Part shown: positions 1 to 12,401 of the stretch, one piece after another
Position numbering within the stretch: position 1 is the stretch's first letter
Layout: each line of letters starts with the position of its first letter
Assembly: GCF_947179165.1 (NCBI RefSeq)
Contig: NC_077242.1
Coordinates: 31,741,097 to 31,805,096, forward strand
Origin: Solanum dulcamara
Taxonomy: Eukaryota; Streptophyta; Magnoliopsida; Solanales; Solanaceae
Direction of reading: 5' to 3'
Length of the DNA stretch: 64,000 nucleotides
Notes under the pieces: model-generated
Databases searched by the model: none
What the model was told of the DNA's origin: nothing
What the model saw: only the letters and a program-made list of their open reading frames with translations
Made by a program: the position numbers and the translations under genes

Positions 1-1018
1 AAGCTAATCCACCAATGTCTTTCCTTTCTTCAATGCCTCAGACCAATTTCAATCTATCAAATATATAATATTTATAAGTAAACTAATCCGTAAACACCAA
101 TATTATATATATGTTTAACCTAGACCCAATAACTCACCTAATTCTATAAATATGTTCCTAATCTTGATGCCACTTAACATGTCCACTCCCATATTTTCTT
201 AATTTCAAAACTAGGGTTAAACCTCAATTAAATTAAATAATCACTTTAAAACTTGAGCCTTTCGTAACGCTTTCAAATGATCAAAATCTGTTCAAATACA
301 TAATCTTAATAAGAATACGAATCCAATGACACCCATATAGTTATATTTATTTTCGGATAAAAAATTGGGTCAAAACGTCGTCCCGAGTCATTAAAGTCAA
401 ATCTAAAATTTTCTTTCCGATTATGTTCACTCATGATAAAATAAATTCACATGTCAAATTTCAGCTAAAACAGATCGTTATTCGACCCCCAAATTAAGAT
501 TTTATGTGAAGAACCCTAGGGTCATATTTTCTTATTTTAGCATTATTTGTCCACCAATATACCCTAAAAATATGTTCATAATCGCATTAAAATTTAGTGA
601 AAAGGATGAGAATAATTACCTTGACGCTTTGGAATGAGAATTCCTATTTTTCTCTTCTCCTTTATTTTTATTTTCTCCTTTCGTTTCTTTCTTCCTCCGT
701 ATTTTTTTTCCCAGCTTCTGCGTTCTGCTTTGTCTTCGTCGCTGTTCTCTTCGTTCAAATTGTTTTTTCCTTTCTTTTTGCTCCAACTAATTATGTATAA
801 AAAATTTATAAACCCTATCCTTTTCCTTTAATAATTGGTATATAGTATTAATTAAATTACCACTTTAACCCATTAATTTAATTAGTTATTTAAATTTAAC
901 TCTCAACTAAATAATCTTACTTATTGAATAATCCAAAATACCCATTAAAAATTTACGGAATGAGTCTTTTATGAAATAAAAAGCTCTAGTTCTCAAAACG
1001 ACCTAATGGGTCGTTACA
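1..1018 (+). repeat. Probable 3' part of an LTR, cut by the window edge
   Basis: AT-rich sequence ending at 1018 in GGGTCGTTACA, the terminal word of many nightshade gypsy LTRs (established pattern, recalled). The stretch 640-790 is pyrimidine-rich, as in transcribed LTR leaders. No start is visible, so it may be a solo LTR or the end of an element lying to the left. The two short reading frames at 597-831 lie in the pyrimidine tract and encode only Phe/Ser/Leu-rich low-complexity peptide; I do not regard them as genes. Confidence 0.4.
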
Positions 1019-2540
1019 CATTACTACACTTGGATAGATAGTATAGTTTGGGCCTTGGGGAAACACCATTGTACCAAGTAGGCATATATCAAACGCAAGG
1101 GGGCATCTATTGGGTCCATCCTACAAGCCTTAATTTCCAACTAAATCAGGCCAAGCCTCCATTTCCATAATTGACGCGATATGGCCTATGTGACTTTGAA
1201 CGTTTTTCTTGTCTTCGTTGTTCATACATTTCCACCACACTCGGAGGTAAGGATGAGGTAGAGTCACCATCTGGGTTCTCAAGGGTTCGTCTATTGGGTC
1301 CATCCTACAAGAAAGAAAATACGTTATCCCCACCCCTGTTGGGTAATTGATTTGTTTTAAAATGACATATACATTCTTCAATTAAACACATAAGCATGAT
1401 TGTCTTTTATTGACCAATGGGTTAAATATACACAAGGTGGGATTCTAATGGGCCTAATACGCCTTGGGTATTGGGTCGTATTAGACCAATGCGCTAAATC
1501 ATGATTTTGGTTTCGCTCTACGCTAGGTTGACTAAAAGTGGCTTTTGCAAGACTGGTGACCCAAGCAGACAACTCAGCCTCGAACTTACAACAATCATTG
1601 GACACATGGCATATCAATAAATTATCGATCGTTTCAAAAAAAGGTAAAGTATAAAAAGCCCGGCTACGGTTCTGGAAAACCTTTCTTTAATATATTATAC
1701 ATTCAATAGAAAGATGCCATGAAATGCAAATGACAGTTTAATATATAAATTAAACACATAATTATGTAATTAAGGAAAGCAAGAATTACTAATTATTAAA
1801 AATCTAAATAGTTAGCCAAATAAACAATTAAATCGAATGGTTAGAACCTAATTAAATCTCCAGTAGATTCGTCATTTCTGTTATATCAAAAATAGATGGT
1901 TTAAAATTAATTTTAACTTTATAGAGAAAAAAAAATAAATTTAGATAAGGAAGAGTATTCCACTTAATTTTTTAAAGAAATTAACAAAACTTACGAGGTT
2001 CTTATTTCTACTTTGAGAAGGTTAAGCATTCAAAGTAGCCGCTAATGCGCGGTTATCCGGCGATTTAAAAATTCTAACTATTGACTAACTTTGAGAAAAT
2101 GTGTTTAACAATAATCGAGGCATTAAATAATTTGAAAGGAATATAAACTTTAAAACATTTAGGATAATTTATAAGAGAAATAGATTTGGTATGAAAACGA
2201 TTAAATAAAGGAGGAATAATTTAAATAAATCATTTAAATGAAACAAATGATCATAAAAATAGTCTCTCTTTAAGGGATTTAATTAAGTTAAACAAAACAA
2301 TTAATGTTAGAATTAATACAAGATAAATAAATATTATCAAATAATTAAATAAGAGTAAATTCAAGTGAAATAATAGAAATTAATGGTGCTTAAAAGGAAT
2401 TATTTTAGTTTTTTTTAAAATATTAAACTACCCCAAATATATACAACCGAAATTACTTAAAAGTAGACAGGATAAAATATTTATGTACTTATATTCTTCG
2501 GATCAGCGTCGTCTTATTAATCGGAAGATAAAAATATAAT
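1019..2540. other. AT-rich intergenic DNA without recognisable gene
   Basis: Nothing coding is supported. The word TATTGGGTCCATCCTACAAG occurs twice, at about 1109 and 1291, suggesting an old local duplication. The rest (1620-2540) is very AT-rich with scattered stops in all frames. It resembles the AT-rich block at 8346-12682, and the two may be one older unit split by element E (inference). Confidence 0.5.
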
Positions 2541-3223
2541 TGTCACGACCCAACCCACTGGGCCGTGTGGGCACCCACTATACACCCAAACTAGGAAAAC
2601 CCTTATACAAAAATAATTGCAGAATTTAGGACAACTTTGAATAATTAACTAAAAACTATCAAACAAAACTCTACTAAAATCAGTTCATTCAATTATACAA
2701 ACCCCCCCAAGGATACTAGTCTAAATAGGTACAAGAGCTACTAAGAGTAGAAATAAAAATACAAGGTCAATGACTTAGCTTCCCCAAAATGAAGGAAAGA
2801 TAGAAGGTGCCGGAGGATCACCTTCGTCTTCATCTACGAAATATAATTGACCCTACAACTAGATTATGCCAAGTGACTTAGCAGGAGTAGTATTAGTAAA
2901 AATAATACGTACTGGTAGGCATCATCGTTTAATTTGATACCCATCGCATAATATATGAACAGAAAGATAAGAAACATCATCACACTTTGCTTCCTCAATT
3001 TAGTCACCCCAGCCCAATAAATGCACTGCATATTCTCACCCTCAGGGTTACACCACCCTAGACAACTGGGCTCCACTACCACCCTACTCACAACTTAAAA
3101 ACTTGTGGGTTAGGGACCTACATTACCATTATTCCATCACCCCAATAGTCCCCACCTAACAAACTTAACTGTTCAATGATTTCACCCAAACCTTACTAGT
3201 TGGTCTAATCACCTCACAATATA
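2541..3223 (-). repeat. Element E, left LTR fragment (3' end of LTR, minus strand)
   Basis: This stretch repeats in the same orientation at 6348-7013 with high similarity, including matching blocks around ACTAGTCTAAA, CACTGCATATTCTCACCCT and GACAACTGGGCTCCACTACC. It starts TGTCACGACC, the reverse complement of the common LTR end GGGTCGTGACA, so the LTR reads on the minus strand. Similarity to the right copy stops abruptly at about 3223, where unrelated sequence begins. The flank just left of it (2536-2540, ATAAT) differs by one base from the flank right of the other LTR (8346-8350, ATAGT), a possible decayed target duplication. Confidence 0.75.
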
Positions 3224-5420
3224 AGGGAGTTTTCAACTCTCATAGAAATATTTCACTTGCATTGCTAGATTAACGTAGCATGGACTCTCCCCTTACATCA
3301 CAACATCTCCCTGATGTCTTAGGCGTAAGGTTGACAACGATTTTCACCTAAATTAGACTAGATTGTGGGGGTGGAAGTTGAAAGGTTTTCAATGGCCCCA
3401 AACTTGATTACACTAGCTATTTGGAGTTTTTGACTCAAATTACTTTGTAGATAATATTTCTAGGACACTTAGGAGTACTGATCTGCCAGTTGGGGTGAAG
3501 AGGCACCATGGATTGCCTCTAGTGTTCATCTAGGATGAAGCCCACTCTGGTGGCCTTTATCCCACTCTGGCGGGGCCACTCTGGTGAGATCCTACCGCTC
3601 TGGCGGGATTTCGCCGGGCAATAGCCTCATTTTAGGGACCCTCTCCCCTTTAACCTCAGATCTCACACTTACCCTCTTTAGTTATAATCGGAATTTTTTG
3701 TGAAACTTGTAGGTACTTCACTATGGCTTACCACGACGATGCTAACCTCCTCTTTGCCCAATTCCCCTATGCCACCTCTTAGAAAAGACACTATGACTTC
3801 AGAAACAACACATTCCTTCCCGAGAGGGGCTTCCATATTCTAGGAATGGAAGACAAGATACCTGCCTTTTATGCTCGACTGGAGGAGTTCGGGTGGGGTC
3901 CCTTGACTGAACCCCCTACTTCCACGCATACTAGTTAAGTGAGGGAGTTCTATTCCATCCTTCATATAGTCTGCTGGGATGATCTTAACCCCTCCATTCG
4001 CATCAGAGGAGTGGACATTCCTCTGAGTCTTGCTTATATTAATGATGTGCAGGAAGTACCGTAGGCCTCAAATGTAGAATATGAGGCTAGGTTGAGAGAG
4101 ATGAACCTAGAGTAGTGACAGGACACTCTAGTGTTCCCAAAGCTCTAGAGTAGGGTCTACTGGCCCAACACCTAGGTCATCACTAACACTGACTGGTCCG
4201 ACGATGCAAAAAAATGGCTACACTTTGTGGCCAAGAGAATCCACCCTTCTAGCAACCTTACCAACGTGATATTTCTGAGGGCTTTAGTGGTGGCTTGTGC
4301 TATTCATGGGATAGGACTGAATATGGGGGCCCAAATTATGTCGAAGTGGAAGATGTTCTACTATGGCAATAAGTAGGCATTCTTCCTGCCGGGCCTGCTC
4401 ACTACTATGTGAAAGACGACCGAGGTGCCACTGCTAGACTCCGATGAGGTACTCCCCATGGAACCTCCTTTCCACCCCTTACTTATCAGTAGAGCCACCT
4501 CTTGGGTACTGAAAAGGTAGAGGGTTGACTGGGCTGGGAGCAATCGGTTAGCAATAATAGATGTCGAGGACAAGGATGCCGCCCCCTCCTACTCAGTCAC
4601 AACTACCAGTTGACCGTCGCTTGGAGGAGGACTTAGCCGCGGTTTGAAGGCGACTAGGAGGCCACTTTACCTAGACCCCTGATCCAGTGCCACTAGCTAC
4701 TGCCATGGAGGTGGAGATGTTTCATCATCAGTTATGATGGGAGTGGATGAGAGCATAGAGAGGGACTGCCTCATTATGAGGATGTTAAAGAATATCAAAT
4801 CCATCTTCTTCTGTGTCACTCCCTAAAGGGAATTACCCAAGTTGGATCCCAAAGACTTTTGCGAGTTCCCTTTCCTGAATGAGGCCTGGGAAGGAGAGTA
4901 CCCCCCGGAGGACCTAGATTCAGATGCCAACACTCCCTCTCATCCCCGTTAGGCTTTTGCTATTTTCTTGGGTTGCCCCATTTGGGCAAGAGACAAATAG
5001 TTTACTACTTATCTTTACTACTCTTCTAACTTTTGTAAGCACTGGATCCTTTTAACTTTTCTTGCATCACCGTACATGCTAATACCATTATTTTAAGGGT
5101 ATTCAGTCTTCGTTGGTCACTATATTGACTTTAGAGGTAGACAAGAGGAAAATAGGGGACCTTTTTCTGTGGACTCTGTCTCGAAAGATCCCGCCCTGGA
5201 GGGATAATTCCCGTTCTGGCGGGACTGTTCTAGAGGGATGTTCCTGTTGGTATAGGATTTTTCTGAGATAGTAGCTTCAGAGTATTTCTTTGGGCATTTT
5301 TCCTGTCTCCTATTCTCCTTTTAGACTCCCCAGTTAACGTCGACCCCTCTGACTCCTTTTTCCACGAGAATTTTGACGTGGACTATCCCAGAGTCGAACC
5401 CATCACTATACATAAGGGAT
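3224..5420 (+). mobile_element. Unit L: insertion or internal segment carrying a transposon-protein pseudogene
   Basis: The segment begins where left-LTR similarity ends and contains a plus-strand degenerate gene (3723-4952). On both sides of the gene it has clusters of a CTCTGGCGGG-type word (3537-3615 and 5190-5240). The same word is found in the right LTR of element E at 8213-8275, so L and E may belong to one family rather than L being a foreign insertion. I could not find matching termini or a target duplication. The right limit is approximate. Confidence 0.4.
3723..4952 (+). pseudogene. 'Putative plant transposon protein' (Pfam PF20167-type) pseudogene
   Basis: From ATG 3723 a single frame runs 410 codons to TAG 4950-4952 without any frameshift, but it is broken by about a dozen internal stops, at least seven of them TAG. 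The translation has family hallmarks: an N-terminal segment with GFHILGMEDKIPAFYARLEE, then VREFYSIL, then a core with WLHFVAKRIHPSSNLTNVIF and ALVVACAIHGIGLNMGAQIM, and an acidic C-terminus. PF20167-type proteins occur widely in plant repeats, usually inside LTR elements without RT; their biochemical role is unknown. Absence of indels with many TAG stops points to decay by C-to-T change. Family identity is from recalled pattern similarity, not a search. Confidence 0.7.
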
Positions 5421-6330
5421 TATCGCCCCCCTAGAATCAAGGGCAGTAAGATAAACAAGGCATCATCTAAAACAACTTGTGATATCAACTTCTTATCAAC
5501 TTGAGCCAATAGTTCAATCCCTCACTTTAGATAGACACAATTCTGCAAAACTTTGCTTTGGTTTTAGCACATATGATCTTTGATGATCATAATTAGACCA
5601 ATGTTCCACTAAATCTCTTTCACATCTAATTTCCAATCAAGTTCTGACTGCCCTGAAATAGGAGTTTCTCCACAGTCCCCACTTATTAAGTTCCCTTACC
5701 AATTATTACCAATGGTAAGTCCGTGCACCATTTACAGGTCATATTCCCTTACACGAGTATATCATTCAACACATTAAGACTCATCCTTAATAGTCTTGGG
5801 TTTCACACAGTTCAAGCACGTAACATAGTTATGACTCCTTCCTGACCTCTAGTTCATAGAACTGATTAGAAATAACATACACCACACAAATTCAACACAC
5901 AAGCAAGGGTATTTCACACGTTAAATCAGGAGTCACTACGCATATAATCAAATGTTTAGTTACATAACCCAAGCAAGTAAAGTAATTAGTTTGCTCAATG
6001 GATGACCATTAGTTGATCATCTATGTATCGTAGCCGCCTCTAAGGCTATATACCAATTGGAACCTTCTTGGTTAAAATTTCCTTGGTTGTGTTCCTTCAA
6101 CCGTGAAAAAAAGGAGTCCAGTTTACCTCGTTGAGATACCAATTGGAATCCAGAGATATGAATTGAACTTAACCCATACCACAAGCGATAGACCACATGA
6201 ATAAGAGAGAAGAAATAGAACTACTTCCTAAAATGCTTCATAGCTTCTTGAAGATTAAATGTGGACGTCAACATACTAACCCGCAGAAGTCTACTCCACA
6301 CTTGCTCTTGTACTAGGAGACAAGTAACCT
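5421..6330. other. Element E internal untranslated sequence
   Basis: About 0.9 kb between unit L and the primer site of element E. I see no open frame with recognisable protein similarity. If E is read on the minus strand this is its 5' leader. The near-repeated phrase ATACCAATTGGAA appears twice, at about 6050 and 6138. Confidence 0.4.
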
Positions 6331-6345
6331 AGGCTTTGATACCAA
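6331..6345 (-). other. Element E primer binding site (initiator tRNA-Met type, decayed)
   Basis: Read on the minus strand this is TTGGTATCAAAGCCT, next to the LTR end at 6348. It differs by one base from the common plant primer site TTGGTATCAGAGCCT, which pairs with the 3' end of initiator tRNA-Met and primes minus-strand DNA synthesis. It fixes the orientation of E as minus and identifies 6348-8345 as its 5' LTR. Confidence 0.75.
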
Positions 6346-6347
6346 AT

Positions 6348-8345
6348 TATCATGACCCAATACATCGGGTCGTGCGGGCACCTACTATACACCCGAAGTA
6401 GGAGAGCCCTTATATAAAACAATTAAGAAATTTAAGACAACTTTGAATAATTAACTAAAAATGTTTACTAAGATCAGTTCATTCAATTATACAAAACCCC
6501 CAAGGATACTAGTCTAAAAAGGTATAAGAGCTACTAAGAGTAGAAATAAAATACAACATCAATTACTCAGATTCCCCAAGATGAAGGAAAGATGGAAGCT
6601 GCTGGAGGATCGCCTCCGTCTTCATCTACGAAACATAATTGACCCTACAACCAGACTATACCAAGTGGCATAGCAAGAGTAGTATCAGTAAAAACAACAC
6701 ATACTGGTAGGCATCATTATTAAATGTGATACCACCGCATAATATATGAATAGAAAGATAAGAGACATCATCATACTTTGCTTCCTTAATTTAGTCACCC
6801 TTGCCCAATAAATGCACTGCATATTCTCACCCTAAGGGTTTCACCACCCTAGACAACTGGGCTCCACTACCACCCTACTCACAACTTAAAAACCCGTGGG
6901 TTAGGGACCTACAGTACCATTATTCCATCACCCCAATAGTCTCCACCTAACAAACTTAACCGTTCAATGATTTCACCCAAACCTCACTAGTTGGTCTAAT
7001 CACCTCACAATATAAAGAATATCTATCTCACAACCCCATTCTTCAACTTACCTGAGTTTTACATGTCCACTATCCTTACCTCAGTTATTCATGGAAATTG
7101 TAATGGTAACACTCTCTAGCAACTAGAAACATCAACTCCTATGGGTATAAGTATAGAATACGATTATACCATATAGGTCACATCCAGGCCTAACAGGGCC
7201 CATCCTCTTACCCACCAATAGGTGTATTTACGATCACAATTTTCTAATTTTAGCGTACCTCAACTCAAGAATTCATTTATACTTCTAAGTCCATGACTAA
7301 TCTACCACTAACCTTACTAACACATGAACATACATATATCATCTGGTCGTCTAATGGGACCATACACACATGCATACTTGTCCCTCTCAGGGGACCCAAA
7401 CCAGTCATATTTATGTCAGAACGTGACACCCAATCCAAAATACATGTAGGAACATGACACTCGATCTAGATTTAACGTGTCAGAATATGACACTCAATCC
7501 AATTAACGTGTTGGAACATGACACCCGATCCCCAAATACCAAAATCACAAGAACATTCAATGCTTATAATATTTATTCCACCAATAATAGGTTCATCACA
7601 AAAATACACCAGCCAATTCTCATAGGTAACTCAATTATACCTTTAATATAATTCCGAGAATAATCAACATCCTCACTACCAACCCTTATAGGTCTAACCT
7701 GAAAGTCTACTGGTTTTTCTTTTCTGTACGAGATTCTATGACCGATGTAATTAACCAACTGCATACAAACATCACAACAATAACTTCTCAATTCCCCGCA
7801 ATACTTTTCTACCCAGGTCACATTCTATTTTGAACCTATCACAACCAAATCCCTGCCCGTATCCCACAACCCGCAACTTAGTATAAGATTTCTCATTAAT
7901 TTTCCTTCTATATTACACATCAGGTATAAGTTTACTACTCAGAAAAGAGAATCCTAGCCTACCCGGGCACCAAGCAATCCGTGGAGAGATAGTGCTGTTG
8001 AAACCATTGATCCTAAACGTCCTACGGTAAAATGGATTGAATTCCACCAGTTGAAGCCTTCCGAATGCACAGATTCCCTTCCCTCTTCTCCCCAGGTCAA
8101 GAGCAGCCTTTTTGGAGGGTTTTGTAAAAACCCTCGCCTCTAACCTCCACTTCAGATAAGTGGAGAAAATAAGAAAATTCCCGACTTAAGTTCTATACCT
8201 TGAGTTTTCGCTCTAGCGGCCTTATTCCCGCTCTGGCGGTTTCGCCCCAACGGGATCATCCTGCTCTGCCGGGGTGGTGGGACCCAATCACACTAAATTC
8301 TTGCAATTTTTTTAATAAAAAATAACGATGGTTCGGATAGTTACA
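6348..8345 (-). repeat. Element E, right LTR (5' LTR, minus strand)
   Basis: The first 670 bases match 2541-3223. The proposed outer end at 8345 reads TGTAACTATCC on the minus strand, a plausible LTR start, giving a length near 2.0 kb. It contains a short tandem array (7418-7532) and a GC-rich cluster of CGCTCTGGCGG-type words (8213-8275). The outer boundary rests on terminal words only, because the left copy is interrupted before that point. Confidence 0.6.
7418..7532. repeat. Short tandem array in element E LTR
   Basis: Four degenerate copies of a unit like GTCAGAACGTGACACCCAATCC, spaced about 30-40 bases apart. Such subrepeats are common in the promoter part of plant LTRs. No coding role. 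Confidence 0.8.
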
Positions 8346-8869
8346 ATAGTGTTTTGTCATATTTTTGCTCCGGTCGACTTCCATCATTTCTGAAGGACCT
8401 CTCTACCCCTACCCCTCCTAGGTTTATTTATTATTATAATCCTAAATTGATCTAAAAAAATAATAAAAACTAACATCCTAAAAGGTGTCTAACGTCCCAA
8501 TATAATATTGAAGAGGAATTAGACGTGCTATTAAGATAGGTTTTAGACTAAAGAAAATATAGGCATCCTAATTAGACACTTCGTTAAAAAAAATAGATAG
8601 GACGAGTAGTTAGCACATAGAATCTCAAGTAAATATCTAGATTAATTAACTACTATGATTGAAAACATAGATAAATAGTGGAAATTCATAAAAATTACCG
8701 TGTATGCGTACACAATAGTGAAAAGTCATAAAAATTATCGTGCATGCGTATACATTCAGACGTATGTATCATAAATATAAAAACTTGAATAATATGGTAG
8801 CAAATTTTAATTATTCAGGTGATTGTAATTAAAGAGGGCATGCTTGAAAATTTTAGTTATTAACTAATA

Positions 8870-9690
8870 AAATCTTATTAACATGATTTTTAGTTAATAG
8901 CATGCTGAAAATTTATTAAAATACTATAGATATGATTTCTAAATATTGTGTTGAAAATTTATTAAAATGTCACAGGCATAATCTCTTTATAAAATAACAT
9001 TATGAAATGTTATTTAAAATCCTATAAGCATGATTTCTAACAATATATTGAAAATTTATGAAAAATAGTAAGCGTGCTTTCTAATACAATTATATGCTGA
9101 AATGTTTATTAAAATGTTATAGGCCTCATTTTAATATAAAAATAATATGATAAATAATTATTAAAATCCTATTGTCAAGATTTCTAAATAAAATATCAAA
9201 AATTCTTTTAGTCTTATCGACAGAATTTCTATATGATTTTTATCAAGCTAAATAAATCCTATGGACATGATATCTAAAAAATTAATATGTTGAGATTATT
9301 ATATAAAACCTCCATACATGATTTTAATGTTAAAAATAATATCATAAAAGTATTTATTACAACTGAATAACATGTAGAAAATATTAATGAGGTCTATGAA
9401 TATGATACTAAATATTTAACTTGTTGGGATTATTATATAGTTCCTATAGACATGATTCCTATAACATAGAAGCAATATTTTATTAAATCTTGAACATGAT
9501 AGCTACGTAAGTTTACATGCTGAAAATTATTTTTTAATATGGCATGTAGCTTAATCAGTATACTGTGAACATGATTTCAATAAGAATTAATATAGAAATT
9601 TATTTATTTGATCCTATAGACATGGTAGCTTTATTAATTTGTATACTGAAAATTAATTAGTAGAGGCCAATAGACATGATATCTAAAAGA
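8870..9690. repeat. Degenerate minisatellite, CCTATAGACATGATTTCTAA-like unit
   Basis: About 16 diverged copies of a core resembling CCTATAGACATGATTTCTAA, each followed by AT-rich spacer often including ATGCTGAAAATT or TATTAAAAT. Core copies lie near 8878, 8927, 8968, 9021, 9067, 9115, 9168, 9215, 9256, 9308, 9388, 9440, 9487, 9556, 9612 and 9664, a period of roughly 40-80 bases. No open reading frame goes with it. Confidence 0.8.
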
Positions 9691-11379
9691 CAAATTATAA
9701 TACAAAAATTGATCCTTGAACAAATATTTTATAACATTATGACAGTTTAACTTCATCAAGACAAAACCAATTTGCTAAATCTATATTACGCAGATTTTCA
9801 AAGAAGTCAAAATTAATACATACAAACATATTAAAATGATTACGAATATTTAAGCAAAATCTAGATTCAAATAGTTTTAAACACATGTTGATGGTTAATT
9901 AATTAGCCTAACATGCTTAAGGTGATATAGATAGACAACTATTTTAACAACAACGCCAACAAGTAAATAAGGATAATAAAGCATGTAGCACATAAGTCCC
10001 TCCCCCTCTTAAGTAGTCCCCCCAAGTTATTTCATTATATAGTGTTTACAAATTTATTATAATTAAATAAAAATTAAGTAAATAAAAATAATATAAATAA
10101 ACAAAGATGTAAAGCGAAATAGTAGCTTCCCTGACCCAAGCAAACTCTTCGCGTCTTGAACTTTGAAGTTCAAATCCTGCTAAACCATAAAGAAGATACA
10201 AGCGGTATACGAACAATATTGAGGTATATCATGATTATAATTAACAGAACAAACAAACAAGGCAAAATATATTTCAAAAAAATAAATAATAGACCAACAT
10301 ATAAAGAAAGGTTGTGATTAACCTGAATATTTTTGTTAGGATAAATAAGCGAATAAAAATCTGAACGGCGATGTCAAGAACTAGAAACAAACTATTTAAA
10401 GTATGCAAGAAACCTTTTCTTTTATTTTGTTTTCGGTTGAGATTTTAAAATGTAAAGTAAAAAGTATTTTCTTCTCTCTTATTTTGAACTCTCTATATTT
10501 TGTCTTCCTCTTGTTGTCTGTTTTTTTATCTATTCTCTTTCCACCAATTTATATTGATAAACCCATGGGCAAAAGACAATGAAATCAACAAGGACATTTG
10601 GCCAGATTTTTAATTCATTTTTTGCCAAATAAGTCAGTGAGAGTAATTCATTTCAAAAGAGATGGAAAAATTTTCAAAATTCTGTCAACAAAATCAAACA
10701 ACATCTGATTTTCAAGATTTGATCCAAATTTATTCAAAATGATGCTTCAAAAGTCAAAAAGTTATGCCAAGAGGGACCTACTATCAATAATTGTAAAGAA
10801 ATTATTAACTTAATTTACAAATCAACTTAAGCCATAATTAAGCTAAATAATTATATTCTTATAATTTCAACAGGCCGCCAGATTAATTGAGAAAATGACG
10901 TAGGCCAAAATTCGTGAATAGTCGGCTTTATATCAAAATATCTAAATACTAGCAGCTCCTATTCAATTAAAATTAATTCAATTGGTCAAAGATTTGCAAA
11001 TGAATCGCATTGAAATGGATAACAGAATATCATGAATCATATTCAAATAGAGTGATACTAAGATAATGAAGCTTCTAATTATATGTTATCACAATAATAA
11101 TATGCCAATGAATGAAATAAATAGAAGGTTAATGGTTGTTAATTCAACATGTTAAACAATAAACAAGAACAACCAAAATAATAGCAAATCTATCTCAAGA
11201 AGAAAATGTTTGAAAGACCATACCAGGGATGAATCTGTAGAGATTCGTTCTTAACAAAATGCTCCGTCCTCATGTTAGCTGACCGGAGTTCGTCTTGTTG
11301 GTGTCTGGCCGTTGTTGTCGCTGACCTCATTTGTTGGTGCCTGATTCTTGCTGAAATTGCTGTTGATGATGAGGAGAAA

Positions 11380-11900
11380 AGAGAGATGGTTGTTGTGAGG
11401 TTTTACTGATCGAAGCGGTGACTAGAGAGAGAAAAAGAGAGGGTGAAGAGAGAAAGATGACGACTATCTCCTAGCCTTAACCGGAGCAGCGCAAAGATAT
11501 AGAGAGAGGAAAGGAGAACAGAGGAGGGGGAAAGAAGAAGAGACACGGGCGGCGTTTGGTTGCTGGAGGTTTTTCTGACAAGGAGCAGAGGATTCGCCGG
11601 AGATGGGTGGTGTTGAGCTGGATATGGTTGTCTCTTGCTGGAACCACTGAAAGTCCGACGTGAGAGAGACAAGAAGCAGCGACGGTTGTGGTGAGTATAG
11701 GGTGGCGAGGGAGAGAGGGCGGCGTCAGCTGGGTCATCTCCGCCAGTCGCAGTGGCGGTGTTCGTGAGGAGAGAGGTATGCATCGTTGGTGTTCTTCTCT
11801 TCGAAGAAGATGAAGAAGAGTGAAGGTTGAGGAGAGGAAAAGAGTGCGGTGGGTAGAGAGAGTTTTGGGAGAGAATGAGGTCTTTTGATGAGGGAAAAAG
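11380..11900 (-). promoter_or_regulatory. Pyrimidine-rich (minus strand) tract, possible LTR leader
   Basis: The plus strand is strongly GA-rich (GAGAGAGAAAAAGAGAGG and similar), with GC content well above the flanks. It contains a minus-strand frame of 126 codons (11403-11783) rich in Ser, Leu, Pro and Arg, with a Leu-rich C-terminal stretch and no domain I recognise. Composition alone can create such a frame, and its place downstream of an AT-rich TATA region fits a transcribed leader of an LTR better than a gene. Confidence 0.35.
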
Positions 11901-12347
11901 AAAAGTAAAATTAGTTTTAGAGTTTTGGGTGTGGGATTGGATCTTGGTATTTGATAAAGATGAGATGGATGAGTGTGATTAAGATGAATTTAAAATTTGA
12001 ATTTGGGTCATATTGAATTTAATTTAGGCTAAAATTAAAATGAATTGAATAAAAAAGACTATGCTTAAAAAGATGGAGAAAAATTGAATAGATTGCTATC
12101 TAATTAATAACTATAATATATATATATTGAATAAGTAAAATCATAAACTTTATCAAGTAGTAATATTTTTATACATAAAGTAACTTCTTATGTATATACT
12201 ATGTACATATACATATAACGTACGTATGCATATAATACGTAATAAAATGAATGTATAATATATACTAAGATAATTAAGTAAAGATATAATAAACTTAATT
12301 AAGTAATAACCTTTTATATGCATATGTATATAAGATGTGTTAAAATA

Positions 12348-12401
12348 TATATGTAAAATATTACTTAAAGAAAATATTATATAAGTAATATTTTACATAT
12401 A
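12348..12401. repeat. Perfect 20-bp inverted repeat with 14-base loop
   Basis: The arms at 12348-12367 and 12382-12401 are exact reverse complements over 20 bases, separated by 14 A/T-rich bases. It lies in the AT-rich part of block K, about 280 bases inside the probable LTR start at 12682. It could form a cruciform or an RNA hairpin. Confidence 0.9.

Noticed and set aside
7418..9690. Tandem arrays as CRISPR-like repeats
   Set aside because: Units and spacers are both degenerate, there are no cas genes, and the context is a plant nuclear genome.
10130..10200. Possible tRNA gene around TTGAAGTTCAAATCCTGC
   Set aside because: It resembles a TPsiC arm locally, but no matching acceptor stem, D arm or anticodon arm can be formed around it.
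11403..11783. Minus-strand 126-codon frame as a possible host gene
   Set aside because: It lies wholly in a GA/CT-biased tract, has low-complexity Ser/Leu/Pro/Arg composition and no domain. Its position fits an LTR leader.
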